64,000 nucleotides of DNA from Adineta vaga. Lineage: Eukaryota; Rotifera. This document shows positions 12,515 through 23,493 of this stretch, piece by piece. Position numbers and translations under genes: made by a program. Position 1 is the first letter of the stretch; each line of letters starts with the position of its first letter. The stretch is from the NCBI GenBank assembly GCA_021613535.1, contig CP075495.1:13640001-13704000 (forward strand), written 5' to 3'. The notes beneath the pieces were generated by a model. The model did not search any database and was not told the origin of the DNA. It worked only from the letters and a program-made list of their open reading frames with translations.

Positions 12515-13876
12515 TATGATGGTCATAAAAAAAAGTTATCGTGTTGTTCACCAGTGAGTTCGTTGGATGATAAAGAATATGGGAACTATGAGCGCCAATG
12601 TTTTGTGAAGACATTTCCAGTAAGTCTCCTCATATTGAAAGTCATGAGTTATGGATTTGCGAATCAAATGATTCAATAAAATCATGAAAGGGAAGATCCT
12701 ATCAATCATAAGTTTAAGTTTGATATAGTTACTTCAATTTTATTTAATATCGATTTAATATTTTGTACTTTTTTTAGGAAATGATTGCTGGTCATGTACA
12801 TGTTCCTATTGAAGGTTATGGCTTATCAGTTTATACAATTAGTACAGATCCGTTGCTTACATGCTTGTTCTATTTGATACATGGCTCCTACAAAGATGTG
12901 GAATTTTCATATTTGCACCATAGTGCATTTTCAGTCGATCAACATCAAAGCTCATTGAAAAACTTAGCTGATTTATTAAATAGTTTCATTGAGTATTTCA
13001 AGGAAGTTTTTACAAAAGCAGGTGAATTCGATGTGCAAATAAATGAATTTCAAGAATTAAGATTATTTGTTGGAGGTGGGACTGACAAAAGTAGATTAGC
13101 AGAACGCAATGCTTTTTTTCTATTGATGGAACCATATCATTCATTACATAATGAAATTCAATCATTCAATAACGTCGAATTATTGTGTTTGTTTGAAAAG
13201 CTTTTTTATCATACAATAATAATCAAGCCAGTTGCATTTTCTTGGTCAAATGCTGAGGAAGAAAAAGCCGCTCGTGGTACGTATGATGATTAAGACTGAT
13301 GAAGATGAGGATATAATCGTGAAACTTAAAATAATTTTCCATTTTCTCATGAGTATTAAAGTAAAAATTCTGTTTGAAAAGATTCATTTTTAAATTATAT
13401 TTGCTTCATGAAGTTTGTTGATATTCTTGATTTGAAAATAAAAATCCGAAGAAAGTAATTAGTTTTTTTTAATTGTTTCTTAAATAGATCAAACTGAACT
13501 TCCTGAAGTACCATATGTTTGATTCGACTATGACACGTTGATCAAACAAGGAAAATTGGAATTAAAGTTGGACATAAATGGAAATAGACTATTATTAGCC
13601 TACATGAAATTTAATATGAATTATTCAAATGAAGAAGATTTTATTTGGAACATCAATCAAAAAGAAATTGATAAAACAAGAAAAATTTTAGATGCTTCCA
13701 ATTCGGAGAAATTAAATAAATGCTTATCATTCATTTCGACAAATTCATTTTTTAGTGGTCAAGTAGATATCAACTCGAGGTAAATGAAAAAATTTCATGC
13801 TTGAAATGAAAAGATTGATTGTAAACTTTTTATATACTTTAGTTCATCTTCATCGTCAAGTTATTCCAATGAATAA
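12515..13876 (+). pseudogene. NTAN1: NTAN1-like N-terminal Asn amidohydrolase segment with in-frame TGA
   Basis: NTAN1 deamidates N-terminal asparagine in the Arg/N-degron pathway. The homology is by eye and moderate. TISTDPLLTCLFYLIHG matches the region around the catalytic cysteine, RLFVGGGTDKSRLAERNAFFLL matches the VGGFSDDRQLS stretch, and the C-terminal part (IDKTRKILDAS...FISTNSFFSG) resembles the NTAN1 end (KQILENLSTS...HTLFSG). Exons are 12515-12617, 12779-13275, about 13488-13780 and about 13843-13876. They join in phase to the upstream WDHD1-like exons with no start codon of their own at a conserved position. In the third exon an in-frame TGA (13520-13522) follows LPEVPYV, yet the frame stays open and correctly spliced for about 100 more codons. 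The simplest reading is a recent nonsense mutation in a fused, decaying locus. Confidence 0.55.
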
Positions 13877-15475
13877 AATGGTCTCATACAAAAAACAATT
13901 GAAAAAAAAACTTTTTTTTGTATAATAAAGTTTCTGTTAATAAAAAGCAATTAAAAAATCTAACTATCTTCTTCTATATATTTAAAGAAGAAAGTTTGTT
14001 TGTCTATCTGTCTATTCGCTATGCATTCAGCCGCTGTAATAGCTAACGTCACCAAACTTTCCACAAGGCTTCCCTAGGTCCAGAGGAAGGTCGACATGGG
14101 GTTAGAATGGTCATCGGGGGTAGGGCGTGGGGGAAATTTCACCCAGGTGATGGCATATAGGAATTTTCGATCCCACTGATATAGCTGGCGACACCAAATG
14201 TTTCACGGGATTCTCCTGAGTTTCACGGAAGGTCGAGAGGCGGTTGCCACCTTCAAGGGAGGGGGGGGGGGAAGTGGAGGAAAGAGATTTAATGAGAATT
14301 CATTGAGCATCGATAAACTATCAGTTCCACGTTTTTCTCTGGAACTTTGAAAAACCGGGTGTGGGTGTCTGCATCCAAGATGGACAACTGTAATGCGTGG
14401 GTTGGGTTCTCAAAAAAAACTGAATCTGGAGTGAAATGACTACTCTACCTGGGTGGTGTCAAAATAAAGTTTATAAATTAGAGAATGACTTGCAGCGGGC
14501 GTCTGAGAATAGGCAGATCTACCGAGGGGTGGGCGTTGCAGTGGGACAGTATGAGTGGATTGAACAGGAACAGAGCTGTGTCGTATGTATAGCGAGACAA
14601 GACCAGCAGAAAAGAACTAATGAAGAGATGCGAAAAGTTCTGAAAAGAAAGACCTGATGCATGCCGTGGAAAGGGATATCGGAGGGGCCTCAGTACGGAG
14701 GTGGAAGACAGGTAACGCGCGCTGAGTGATGACCTGAAGGATTACACTAGCTAAGGCAGGGCGGAAAAGGAGGGTGTAAGCACTTTTTAATACACTACGA
14801 GTAAATACCAACGGAGAGGTCCGATGGGTGATGAGAAGAGCACTGTTGTCGATGGAAAACGTAAATTGTGTCCTCTTTGCAGCGGGTATCTCCGCTAGTG
14901 AACATATATGATTGCAAGAAAATGTTCGTGACAAAGAACCCATCTCTCTTCTACTAGTCCGGCCAGCTAAAAGTTGCAAACAAAAACATTTATTCAGGAC
15001 TAAATTCATTTAGAAAAAAGAAAGAAATTATTTTTTGTTCTCAAAATATCAGTTGTCAAGTTATAATTCCTAGTTAAAAAGTAATTTGACCAATTTATAA
15101 CAAACATAAAACATATTTTTAACGTTATAATAAATAAATTAAATCTGAACATTAATAATTCGTGTCAATTCTCTTCCACTCCAATATTCAGTTGATAAAA
15201 CGATGACGGTAGTTACTGATCGATGCATTTATAGTTTATAGGTATACACTAAAGTAAGTCTCACAATGAAAATTTACTCACAACTGTTTGAGACTAGTTT
15301 ACTTTCTTTAGTAAATATAGATATCCAATGGAAATTCAATGTTCACCGACTCTTCCTTTTCATATTGTATAAAATATGAACAATATCTATCTATACTATT
15401 TTGTTTCTTTTATAAACAATTAAATAATTGCAAGAAATTCATCATTATACAAAAAATATATAGAAACTTTTATCT
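13877..15475. other. GC-richer repetitive island, no gene recognised
   Basis: From about 13985 to 15005 the base composition is clearly more GC-rich than the neighbours and starts with a TTTGTTTGTCTATCTGTCTATTC run. Two diverged copies of a unit of roughly 145 bases are visible: ATAGCTAACGTCACCAAACTTTCCAC at about 14040, and ATAGCTGGCGACACCAAATGTTTCAC at about 14181, each followed by a GGAAGGTCGA. A poly-G run lies near 14261. Open frames on both strands here have no recognisable protein character. From 15005 to 15475 the sequence returns to AT-rich; an imperfect inverted repeat (ACTAAAG...CTTTAGT) lies near 15250-15312. Confidence 0.5.
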
Positions 15476-17004
15476 TCATATCTGAAACAATTTGAGCATA
15501 TTTGGTTTGACCATTTTAAGTATTAATTGACTATAACTATTGTTCGTTATAGTACATGCATTGACAGGATAATCCGAATCTGAATACTGTTTTTGTTCAA
15601 TCGATGAACTATTTTGATCCATAGTAATTAAATAGATATTTTCTGTTGTTGCATCCATAATTAATATTTGTTGATTTGAAATGAATGAAAGAAGAAGATT
15701 CCAATCCATCGTAGAAGCATTTGGAAGTATATTCGTTTGATGTAAACAATTCATATTTATATCAAATATTCCAACACGCCAACGACATTCATCATCTTCC
15801 TAGAGACAAAAAAAGAACCCATCATTACCAACAATTTAGTTTTTACAAATAAACTTACAATTAAAATAGCTAATTGAGTTTGATTTGGATTCGCTCGAAT
15901 ACATCTTAGATGTTGATCATGTTCACATTCTGGTATAATTTCATTTAATTTCCATTGTTTAATCATTTGAATTGACGTTGATGTTGGTTGATATACCCAT
16001 TGTTCAATTAATGTCGAATATTTATAAAGAATATAAATTGAATTTAATAATGTTGCACATGACCATGGAAGTGATGTAAATCGATGAAGTAAAGCAATGG
16101 ATGATACTGGATAAAATGAAAAAAATTTCTCATCCGTTAGAATAAAGAATAATTTTAAACAAAAACTATATTGTAAATCAAGAATCTTGCCGTCAAGATT
16201 TGATTTCCATGGAAGTAATTCTGGTATGAAATTATCATCAAAACTATTGATTAAATTAAATAAAAGTAGATGTTCACGATCATTGATTAATAACAATTCA
16301 TCACTCGCAGTCATTTCATTGTAAATCGATCGTTGAATAGGTAATTCATACTGTCGACAAGGTGAAGCGAAATTTGTTAAATGAAACAAAGAATTTGAAG
16401 TTTGTTTAGAATTGAAATTTATCAAACGATTAAATAATACCTATTTGATAGATAGAAATAAAAAGAAAAGAAGATTGATTTGATTTACTTTTTTATTTTC
16501 ATTATATTTTATTAGACTTTCTTTAATTCGATTGATATGAATAATACTAATACATTGATTTTGTTGGAAAAGATTTCGAATAGGTTGAAAGAAGTCTTTT
16601 AATTCATTGATAATTTGTGACAAATTCAAAGTTTTCTCAAGATTTAATTGTTGAAGAAAAGAAAGTTTTCTTTCATTTTGTTCAAAAACAAGTTTTTGTA
16701 TTTGATTAGGATTTCGAATAATTTCATTCAAATTATAAATTTCTTCATTGATTTCATTTATTAATTGATCACGTTCATTTACTAATAATAGACGATGTAA
16801 TTCCACATGAATATAACATAAATATAGATTACAATGCATGCAAACAACAGAATGATATTCTCGACATGAATCATTTGTTATCTTATCTTTATGTTGACAG
16901 AATTCATTGATAATAGATGATGTTGTTGGTTCAATAAGGATGATATCATCATCTGTATGATATTCGATATTCTGATCTTTTTTGAATCGTTTGGAAAGAT
17001 TCAT
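15476..17004 (-). CDS. B-box zinc-finger protein with propeller-like C-terminus
   Basis: Three exons (about 16491-17004, about 15861-16443, 15476-15799) encode roughly 470 residues. Near residues 40-75 a B-box-like Cys/His pattern is visible (CQHKD...CREYHSVVCMHCNLYLCYIHVELH). A coiled-coil-like segment follows (INEEIYNLNEIIRNPNQIQKL, then LNLEKTLNLSQIINELKDFF). The C-terminal half is made of hydrophobic strand-like repeats, possibly a beta-propeller, but I do not recognise a named family. There is no RING finger, so ubiquitin-ligase activity is not implied. The chosen start lies directly after TCCTTTTTTCAG, a perfect splice acceptor, only 86 bases after the WDR13 stop on the same strand. The longer upstream reading frame would run through that acceptor and is unlikely. 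Confidence 0.6.
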
Positions 17005-17090
17005 CTGAAAAAAGGAGATTTTTTTAAATTTATTATTCAATATTTATAAATACAATAACAACAAAGAGATTTGTTTTTCTTCGAAACTAA

Positions 17091-19113
17091 TTATCGACTA
17101 TCGCGTTGCCAAACAATAACTAAACCTTGTTGATCACATGATGCTAATAGACTTTCATCAGCATTAAATGAAACATCAAATACCGCTGAACAATGTCCTT
17201 GTAATTTATTGATTAATGTACGAATTTCTCGATCAACATCATAAAGATAAACTGAAAGAAAGATTTGAATGAATAAGAGAAAAAAATTGTTTTCTTACCA
17301 CACATATCTTCACTAGCACTAACAACACAAAAACCTTGACGTGGAGAAATAATAGGACAGAATGAACTGTGAATTGTTAAAGATTTTTGACGAATTGAGA
17401 ATCGTTTTCGAGCACTTAATTTACCATTGTTTGGTAGAACTCTATTGAAAAGAAAAATTATCGATCTAATTTCGATTTTCTTCATCGATCTTACTTAAAA
17501 ACTAAGAGTAGATTAGGAATAACATTAGCCAAAAGAAATCCTTCACGTCCATCACGTGTTGAACGAAATCGAAATGAGAGACTAGTCACTGAACCATTAC
17601 TATTTGAAAAGACTCTAGAGAAAGAAAAAGGACAATTTCATATAAATTTCAATGATAAAGTTCGAATTCAGTTTGTACCGTTTACAACTATGTAATTTTC
17701 CAGTTGTCATATCAAAAAGAGTTGCAAAAATATTGCCTCTATCATCGCCAGTCCAAAGAATAGAACCAGTTTCATCGAATGTCACACACATCGATCGACC
17801 ATAACATTTAATCACACAATTCTACGAAGAAATCATTTATCAAATCATCGGAAAGAACATTCATACAACACATACTTTCAATGGTTTACCAGTTGATACA
17901 TTAAATATTTGTAAAATTCCTCGATTATTACCAACCGCAATAAAATTGTTATTTGATGGATGAAAACAACAACAAAGATTTTCAACACCAGGTGTACTTT
18001 CAATCACACGCATACATTTTCCTTTGGAGATTTGCCATATACGTATACTTGCATCACTACTCGCTGTTACTAGTAAATCATTAGTTGCCGACCATTGCAT
18101 ATCTATTAGCAATGAAATCAAACATCGGAATGAAGATCGAAAAGTAACTGACCATTGATTTCAGCTGTGTGACCTTTTAATCGATAGATAATTGTTGCTG
18201 GAGTTGGAAGAACTTGACATATGGCAAGAATTCCATCTCGACCACAAGTTGCCAATAAACTTCGATCATTCGGTGCAAATTGTACACGTGTTACTAAGAA
18301 TAGAAATCAAATATATTCATTGAAATTTATCCAATAACAATTGTTAGTTATCTTTACCTGAACCTTTATGATGATCAAAAATATGATGAACACCTGAAAA
18401 TGCATACGTTTCTTCTAAAGATCGTCCCATTGCCAATGCTCTACTCATCAAAACACAGAGAAATGGATGTTCTTTTGTCGAACTTCTTGTTCATACCTGC
18501 TAGTTGTAGAAACATTGGATAGAGTTGATGTAGAAAACGGTATATTATTTGTTTCAGGTATATCATCAATTAAAATTTGATTGATAGGTAATGCTATATT
18601 TTTTCGTGTCCAATCCACAAATGAATCAGCACTCTACAAGAGAAAACAATTATTTTTACAAATAAAATCAAACCAATTGAAATATTTACTTCAGAAATTG
18701 AATTAATTCGACTAGCATGACTTCCATTTGATCTATAAAAGAAATTTTCTTTACAAAATTTCGAATATTCTCATGTAAATAAAATACCTATTATCGAGTA
18801 GAATTGCTCCATATTTTGATGCTAACAATATTGATCGTAATTTCAAATAATGTTTTCGAATATTTACATCATTCTAAATATGATATTTATGAAAATCTAC
18901 ATACATACATAGATCAATTTATCTTACTTCAGTTGGTCGATTATCTCGTAGCAATTGACTTCGTCTTCGAATATAGAGTGTTTCTAAATATTATCAATTA
19001 TTCCTAACTCAATGACAAATAAATCTCTACATACTAAATTGAAAATTATTTGGTGTTCGATAAACATTATAACGAGCATCTAAGGCAAGTAAAACTTGCC
19101 ATGTATTCGACAT
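17091..19113 (-). CDS. WDR13: WD repeat protein 13
   Basis: The N-terminus MSNTWQVLLALDARYNVYRT matches the characteristic WDR13 start (VWQQVLAVDARYNAYRT in human). The propeller follows: DLLVTASSDASIRIWQISKG, NNNFIAVGNNRGILQIFNVS, ILWTGDDRGNIFATLFDMTT, ISPRQGFCVVSASEDMC, and a final ADESLLASCDQQGLVIVWQR. WDR13 is a nuclear WD40 protein linked in mammals to nuclear receptor/HDAC complexes; the molecular role is not settled. The gene has about nine short exons with introns of about 50 bases. It starts 120 bases after the TEDC2-like stop on the same strand and carries a pyrimidine-rich acceptor (TTCTTTTTTTTTAAAG) 23 bases before the ATG, suggesting a downstream cistron of a trans-spliced cluster. 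Confidence 0.88.
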
Positions 19114-19233
19114 AATCTTGATGACAACAACAAAATCTTTAAAAAAAAAGAAAAAAGAAGTGAATAAAGTCATATGTTTAATATTCATATAAAAGGAAGA
19201 AGAAAAAAACAGTATTTATTTTTATTCTCATTA

Positions 19234-21132
19234 TCATTCATGTTTATTTTCTACAACAATTGGAGTCGATGTTTGTAAACCGGTTACAAGAGACATTAAT
19301 TCTCGATAGATTTGAAGAGGATTAAAATTTGTATTAGATATTGTTTGTTTAAATTGATAAATCATTTGTTCATGCCAATTTAATTCAATCCATCGACATT
19401 CATTTTCAAATCGTTTAAATCGTACTTCGGTGAATGCGATCAATTGACTATCATCAGTATATCGAATGATATTACATTTTAACTTCGAAGATTTCGATTT
19501 ATTTAACCATTCTGAACAAAAGAAAGAAACTATGTTCATAAAATCTTGAAGTTAAGATTGAATAATACCTTCGATGTTGATGTTGATATTTAATGGTCGT
19601 TGATATTGTTTCTAAAATGATTCAATTCGAAAAGGAAATAAATATAATTAGATGAGTTCATACGGCAACAAGAATGTTTGTATTCGTTGCAAATAAGATT
19701 TTATATTGATTAACAAGATGTTTCAATGTATTCAAGCGTTTTAATGCATTTTCAAGATCATCGAATTTTGCTATAAATGTAAAGTATTTAGTTTAATTAT
19801 TTCATTTCCTATTAAACATACAAGTTTCTAGTAAATAAAGTACAATAGTACGAAGTTTGATAGCTAATTGAAGTAATACATCGATATTTGGTATACATAT
19901 CTGATCAGATATTGTTGATGAATGAATCTACAAAAAAAGAAACCATGTAATCAATGATGATAGAGTTTTCATAGAATTCATTTACTTGTTCATTTAATCG
20001 ATCTATAAATGAAGGGGTTGATATCGATTTCTTTTCAAGATCACGTTTCAATCGTAAACGAAGATTTTGATTTTGTTTATATAATCGTCGTAATGGTTTA
20101 ATCAATGCTCGATTAAGTATAATTGGTTGTGGAATAGACGAGATATCTGTATCAATAGTTTCGTGATAAACATGAATTGGTTCTTCTGTAGTTGTATGAA
20201 TAGATGTCGGTTCTGAAGCGATCATTTTCTGATTTGTATTATTGACATTGCGATTTTCAATCGGTTGTTCAGAAGGAGTTGGTGGTGTGTGTGTTACTTG
20301 TTGAGGAATGTCTGCAGATGATAATCGTTGCTGTTGACTGAGAGAACGATGTGTTGTACTTGTTCTTTGGCTTAGATTCGTTTGTGTACTATTTCGAAAG
20401 GCTGAATTTGGTCGACGTTTCTTTTCAGGTTGCGTTAGAAATGGTGCTTTTACATGAGCTGGAACATAACGACGTACGGATGGTTGTGTTGGTTGTTGAG
20501 ATGTGGATGAAGTCGATGGCGTAGGAGTAGTAGAACTTGCTGAAGATGGACGAGTTGATGATGTCGTCTTAGGACGATTAGTTTGAACCGTTGTTGCAAT
20601 TGGTACTGTTACAGTCGATGATGGTTTTGGTTTCTTCTCTCCAACATTCTATCGAAGAAATGAATAAAGAATAAAATTTTCTGTATTTAACTTCCTACCT
20701 TAACTTACTTCAATCGTTCGTTTAGCTTTATCAATGATACTTGCAGCAAGACGCATTTCTTCACTTTCTAAATTCAATTATATATCTAATAATCATATGG
20801 AAAGCAAATAATTTTCCTTGGTACCTGTTGGCGGTGGAAGAGGAGGAGCAGCAGCAGCAGCAGCAGCAGCAGAGGGAAGTGCAGGAGATGTTTTTGATTT
20901 ACTAATTGTTGATCGTTTGAGTGCATCACAAATAAAGTGTGGTAAAGGTTTACTAAAATGAATATATTTAACATAAATATACGAAATGAAATTGAATATG
21001 ATCGATATACTGTTTATGAAGAATTTTTTGAAGATCATTGTTTACTAGATTGAGAATATGAATTGATTGATTAAGTGTATAAAGACGTTCGAACATGACA
21101 GCATGAGGATTACTAATTTTATCACTCTCCAT
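19234..21132 (-). CDS. TEDC2-like (tubulin epsilon/delta complex) protein
   Basis: Multi-exon gene. The N-terminal helix MESDKISNPHAVMFERLYTL leads to an Ala/Pro-rich linker with (A)8, a short helix (ESEEMRLAASIIDKAKRTIE), a long Ser/Thr/Pro-rich disordered region (RRYVPAHVKAPF) and a C-terminal helical part containing RRLYKQNQNLRLRLKRDLEK. The order of elements, and the RLxKxNxxLRLRLKRDL helix in particular, resemble vertebrate TEDC2 (C16orf59), which works with delta- and epsilon-tubulin in centriole triplet formation. The match is by eye and weak outside that helix, so another coiled-coil centrosomal protein is possible. It is the first gene of a tight same-strand trio with WDR13 and the B-box gene. 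Confidence 0.5.
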
Positions 21133-21634
21133 AATTAGTATCAAAAGGAGATTTATTTCTCTCTAGCTAATCGTAACCGTAGTCGATTCTCGGTTCGTAT
21201 GATTACTTGTCAACTAACAATATTGAAACTGATTCGTGTGTGTAATCTGCCATTCGATTGCTTTGTCAACGAATGATGGCGGTAGTTACTGATCATGTGT
21301 GCAACGTTAAAATATGAAAAAGAATGATTCTCATTAAATTTAGATGAAAAGCAAAAGAGAAAAAAGAATACAGATCAGTGACAACATACAATTACGTGAT
21401 TTTTTAATAGTATTTCAGCATATCAATAAAAGATATGATTACTTATTATTTTCTTGGTTAAAAATAAACAGACATTTCGGTTAAGCCAATCTAAGCAACA
21501 TTTATGTAATAAAAGAATTCGGAAAATTCTATCTCTCATATCTTAATATTCAATGATTATAAATACAAAGAAAACAAAACGTCCTTTTTCGTATACAGTC
21601 TGACTCTATTATAGTTCAAACGAATCGACGATTA
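21133..21634. other. Intergenic region upstream of TEDC2-like gene
   Basis: No gene seen. It should contain the promoter of the TEDC2-like gene and the 3' end of the Gly/Tyr-rich gene. GATGGCGGTAGTTACTGATC at 21275-21294 recurs with one mismatch at 15202-15221, on the other side of the three-gene cluster. Confidence 0.5.
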
Positions 21635-21916
21635 TCAATAGCCATATCGACCATATCCACCATATCCACCATATCCACCCCATCCAGGATATCCGCCGCA
21701 CATGCCACCGGCACAACATGACGAACAACGTGGTCGTCGACGACGACGACGTTGGCGAGGAATATTAACATATTCCGTAGTGTAATATAGTCCACCACCA
21801 AGTCCACCACCACCTCCATAGATTGGATCATATCCGCCGCCATATCCACCACCACCATAATATGGATCATAACCTCCATATCCATATGGAGAACGCTGTG
21901 AAAATAGACCGCCCAT
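21635..21916 (-). CDS. Small Gly/Tyr-rich protein with Arg tract
   Basis: A single-exon frame of 93 residues. It begins MGGLFSQRSPYGYGGYDPYY, continues with GGGYGGG repeats, then a central YYTTEYVNIPRQRRRRRRPR segment with a run of six arginines, a CSSCCAGGMCGG cysteine cluster, and ends in repeated GYGGYGGYGRYGY. No signal peptide is evident. Low-complexity Gly/Tyr proteins occur as structural or cuticle proteins and as RNA-binding condensate proteins; neither can be assigned. The absence of stops in a strongly biased repeat makes a spurious frame possible, but the Met start, stop and varied middle argue for a gene. Confidence 0.5.
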   Translation of the reverse strand: MGGLFSQRSPYGYGGYDPYYGGGGYGGGYDPIYGGGGGLGGGLYYTTEYVNIPRQRRRRRRPRCSSCCAGGMCGGYPGWGGYGGYGGYGRYGY

Positions 21917-23493
21917 TTCTGCTTTCTATGAATACAGTACTTGTTAGTGTGTTTTGGCTCGAAATGAAAAACTTCTCGAAGTGTAATTAGTTTTTATATA
22001 TGTGTAGAGAGAAAACAAGTATACCTATACGTATCAAATATCAACCGAATTCCTTCATCATATATAACTGGTTTTGCATGACATGTTTGTGAATATTCAT
22101 CGACGAAATTAGTTGCCATTTTCGTATGATACTAATTAATGTATTCCAAGCGTCATTCTTACTTCAGTCACTATCTTGTTTTTGTCTTCAACGTAAATGA
22201 CGATGTTTTGATTTTTCTCTATAGCAAAAACAATTTTACAAACAACATCTGTGACAAGTTAGTTTGTATCGAATTGAAATGTTCATGGTAGACAATTTTA
22301 AGTTCGCCTACTCCTATGAAGTTCCTGATAGTGACTAATATTAGATACGGGAACAAAACATTGAAGTCAGTTTTCTTTAGTTTATACCCAATTGATGACA
22401 TTCATGCAGTTCGAATACGATGAAACTCACCTTTGTTTGACCGTTAAAGTTCTTTTCTCCTTTTAAATGAGACAATTATATCGTTGACTAAACTAACATT
22501 TGATTTCTACCTATTGAAATTTTGAAACTACATTAGTTCATCAAAACTGTTCTGTCTAGAACATTTCTTGTATATAGTCCCGGATGAATTGAAACACTGA
22601 TATATTACAATTGTTCGTCATACGACTGTCTTTGCGATTGTTTTTTCGTGTAGAATCGATGAAGTAATCAAAAAAATATAGAAAAAACTGTTCTTGTTTG
22701 AATCTTTAAAAGATTGGAGATAAAAACAATGTTTTACACGTTAATTGCCGGAAATTGTTAGGAAAAAATAACGAACAACCTTTCATGTTTTCGATGGGAA
22801 GAGAGTTGCAAAACATAACATTAATATAATCAGAAACTACTTCTTTCAAAACAAACATATTTCATTCGAATTCAAAACATGAATATAGACTATATGAAAT
22901 TTTTCTTCAATTTCTCAAGTCATATGACTAATACTTGTAAATAAATGATATGTAAAGATTATCTATTGTTTTTTTTTCTTTAATATTTTATGCCGTTCCA
23001 CAAACAACAAAACTTCTTTTTCTCTCTTTTTTTTCTTTGCATGAATCAAACACACATGTGTATGTCAACAGAGAAATACAAGAAACAAGAAACACGCATA
23101 CACAAAGAAACAACAAGCAGAAGAAAAAAAAGAAGAGAAAGAAAAGTGCACCACCACAACAAACAACATGGACAAGATGATAGAGAAGACATTGAAGATG
23201 ATAACAAGCTGTCGCTAACAATATGAGCACACAAATGTAATATCGGAGGAATACACACAACAAACGAAAAGGGTGTAGAGAAAAAGAAATGGTACAAAAA
23301 GAGAAAACGTTGATGATAGTGGTGGTGCTCACTGCATGTCTTCTCCACTATTGTGGTGAATTCTTCGATTCGAATTTTGAGCGATCGAGTAGGAACGTGC
23401 GCATTACAAAAGAAAGGAAAAAAGAAAACTGAAGAAGAGAGAAAGAGAGAGAGAGAGAAAAAGGAAAAGGATCGAAATGAAACGAAAATTTTA
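21917..23493. other. Intergenic region, low-complexity near 3' end of USP gene
   Basis: No gene is supported. From 21917 to about 22950 the sequence is plain AT-rich. Between about 23000 and 23480 one strand is almost purine-only (AGAAAAAAAAGAAGAGAAAG, GAGAGAGAGAGAG), which leaves long accidental frames on the opposite strand. This low-complexity stretch probably includes the 3' untranslated region of the USP gene. Confidence 0.5.

Noticed and set aside
13520-13522. TGA as selenocysteine codon
   Set aside because: NTAN1 is not a selenoprotein family, the site is not the catalytic Cys, and no SECIS-like structure was recognised.
14436-15009. Open frames on both strands in the GC-richer island
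   Set aside because: No recognisable motifs; long frames are expected where stop codons are rarer.
17005-17040. Longer B-box protein start (MNNKFKKISFFQ)
   Set aside because: The extra codons are the pyrimidine tract and AG acceptor itself, so they are probably not in the mature mRNA.
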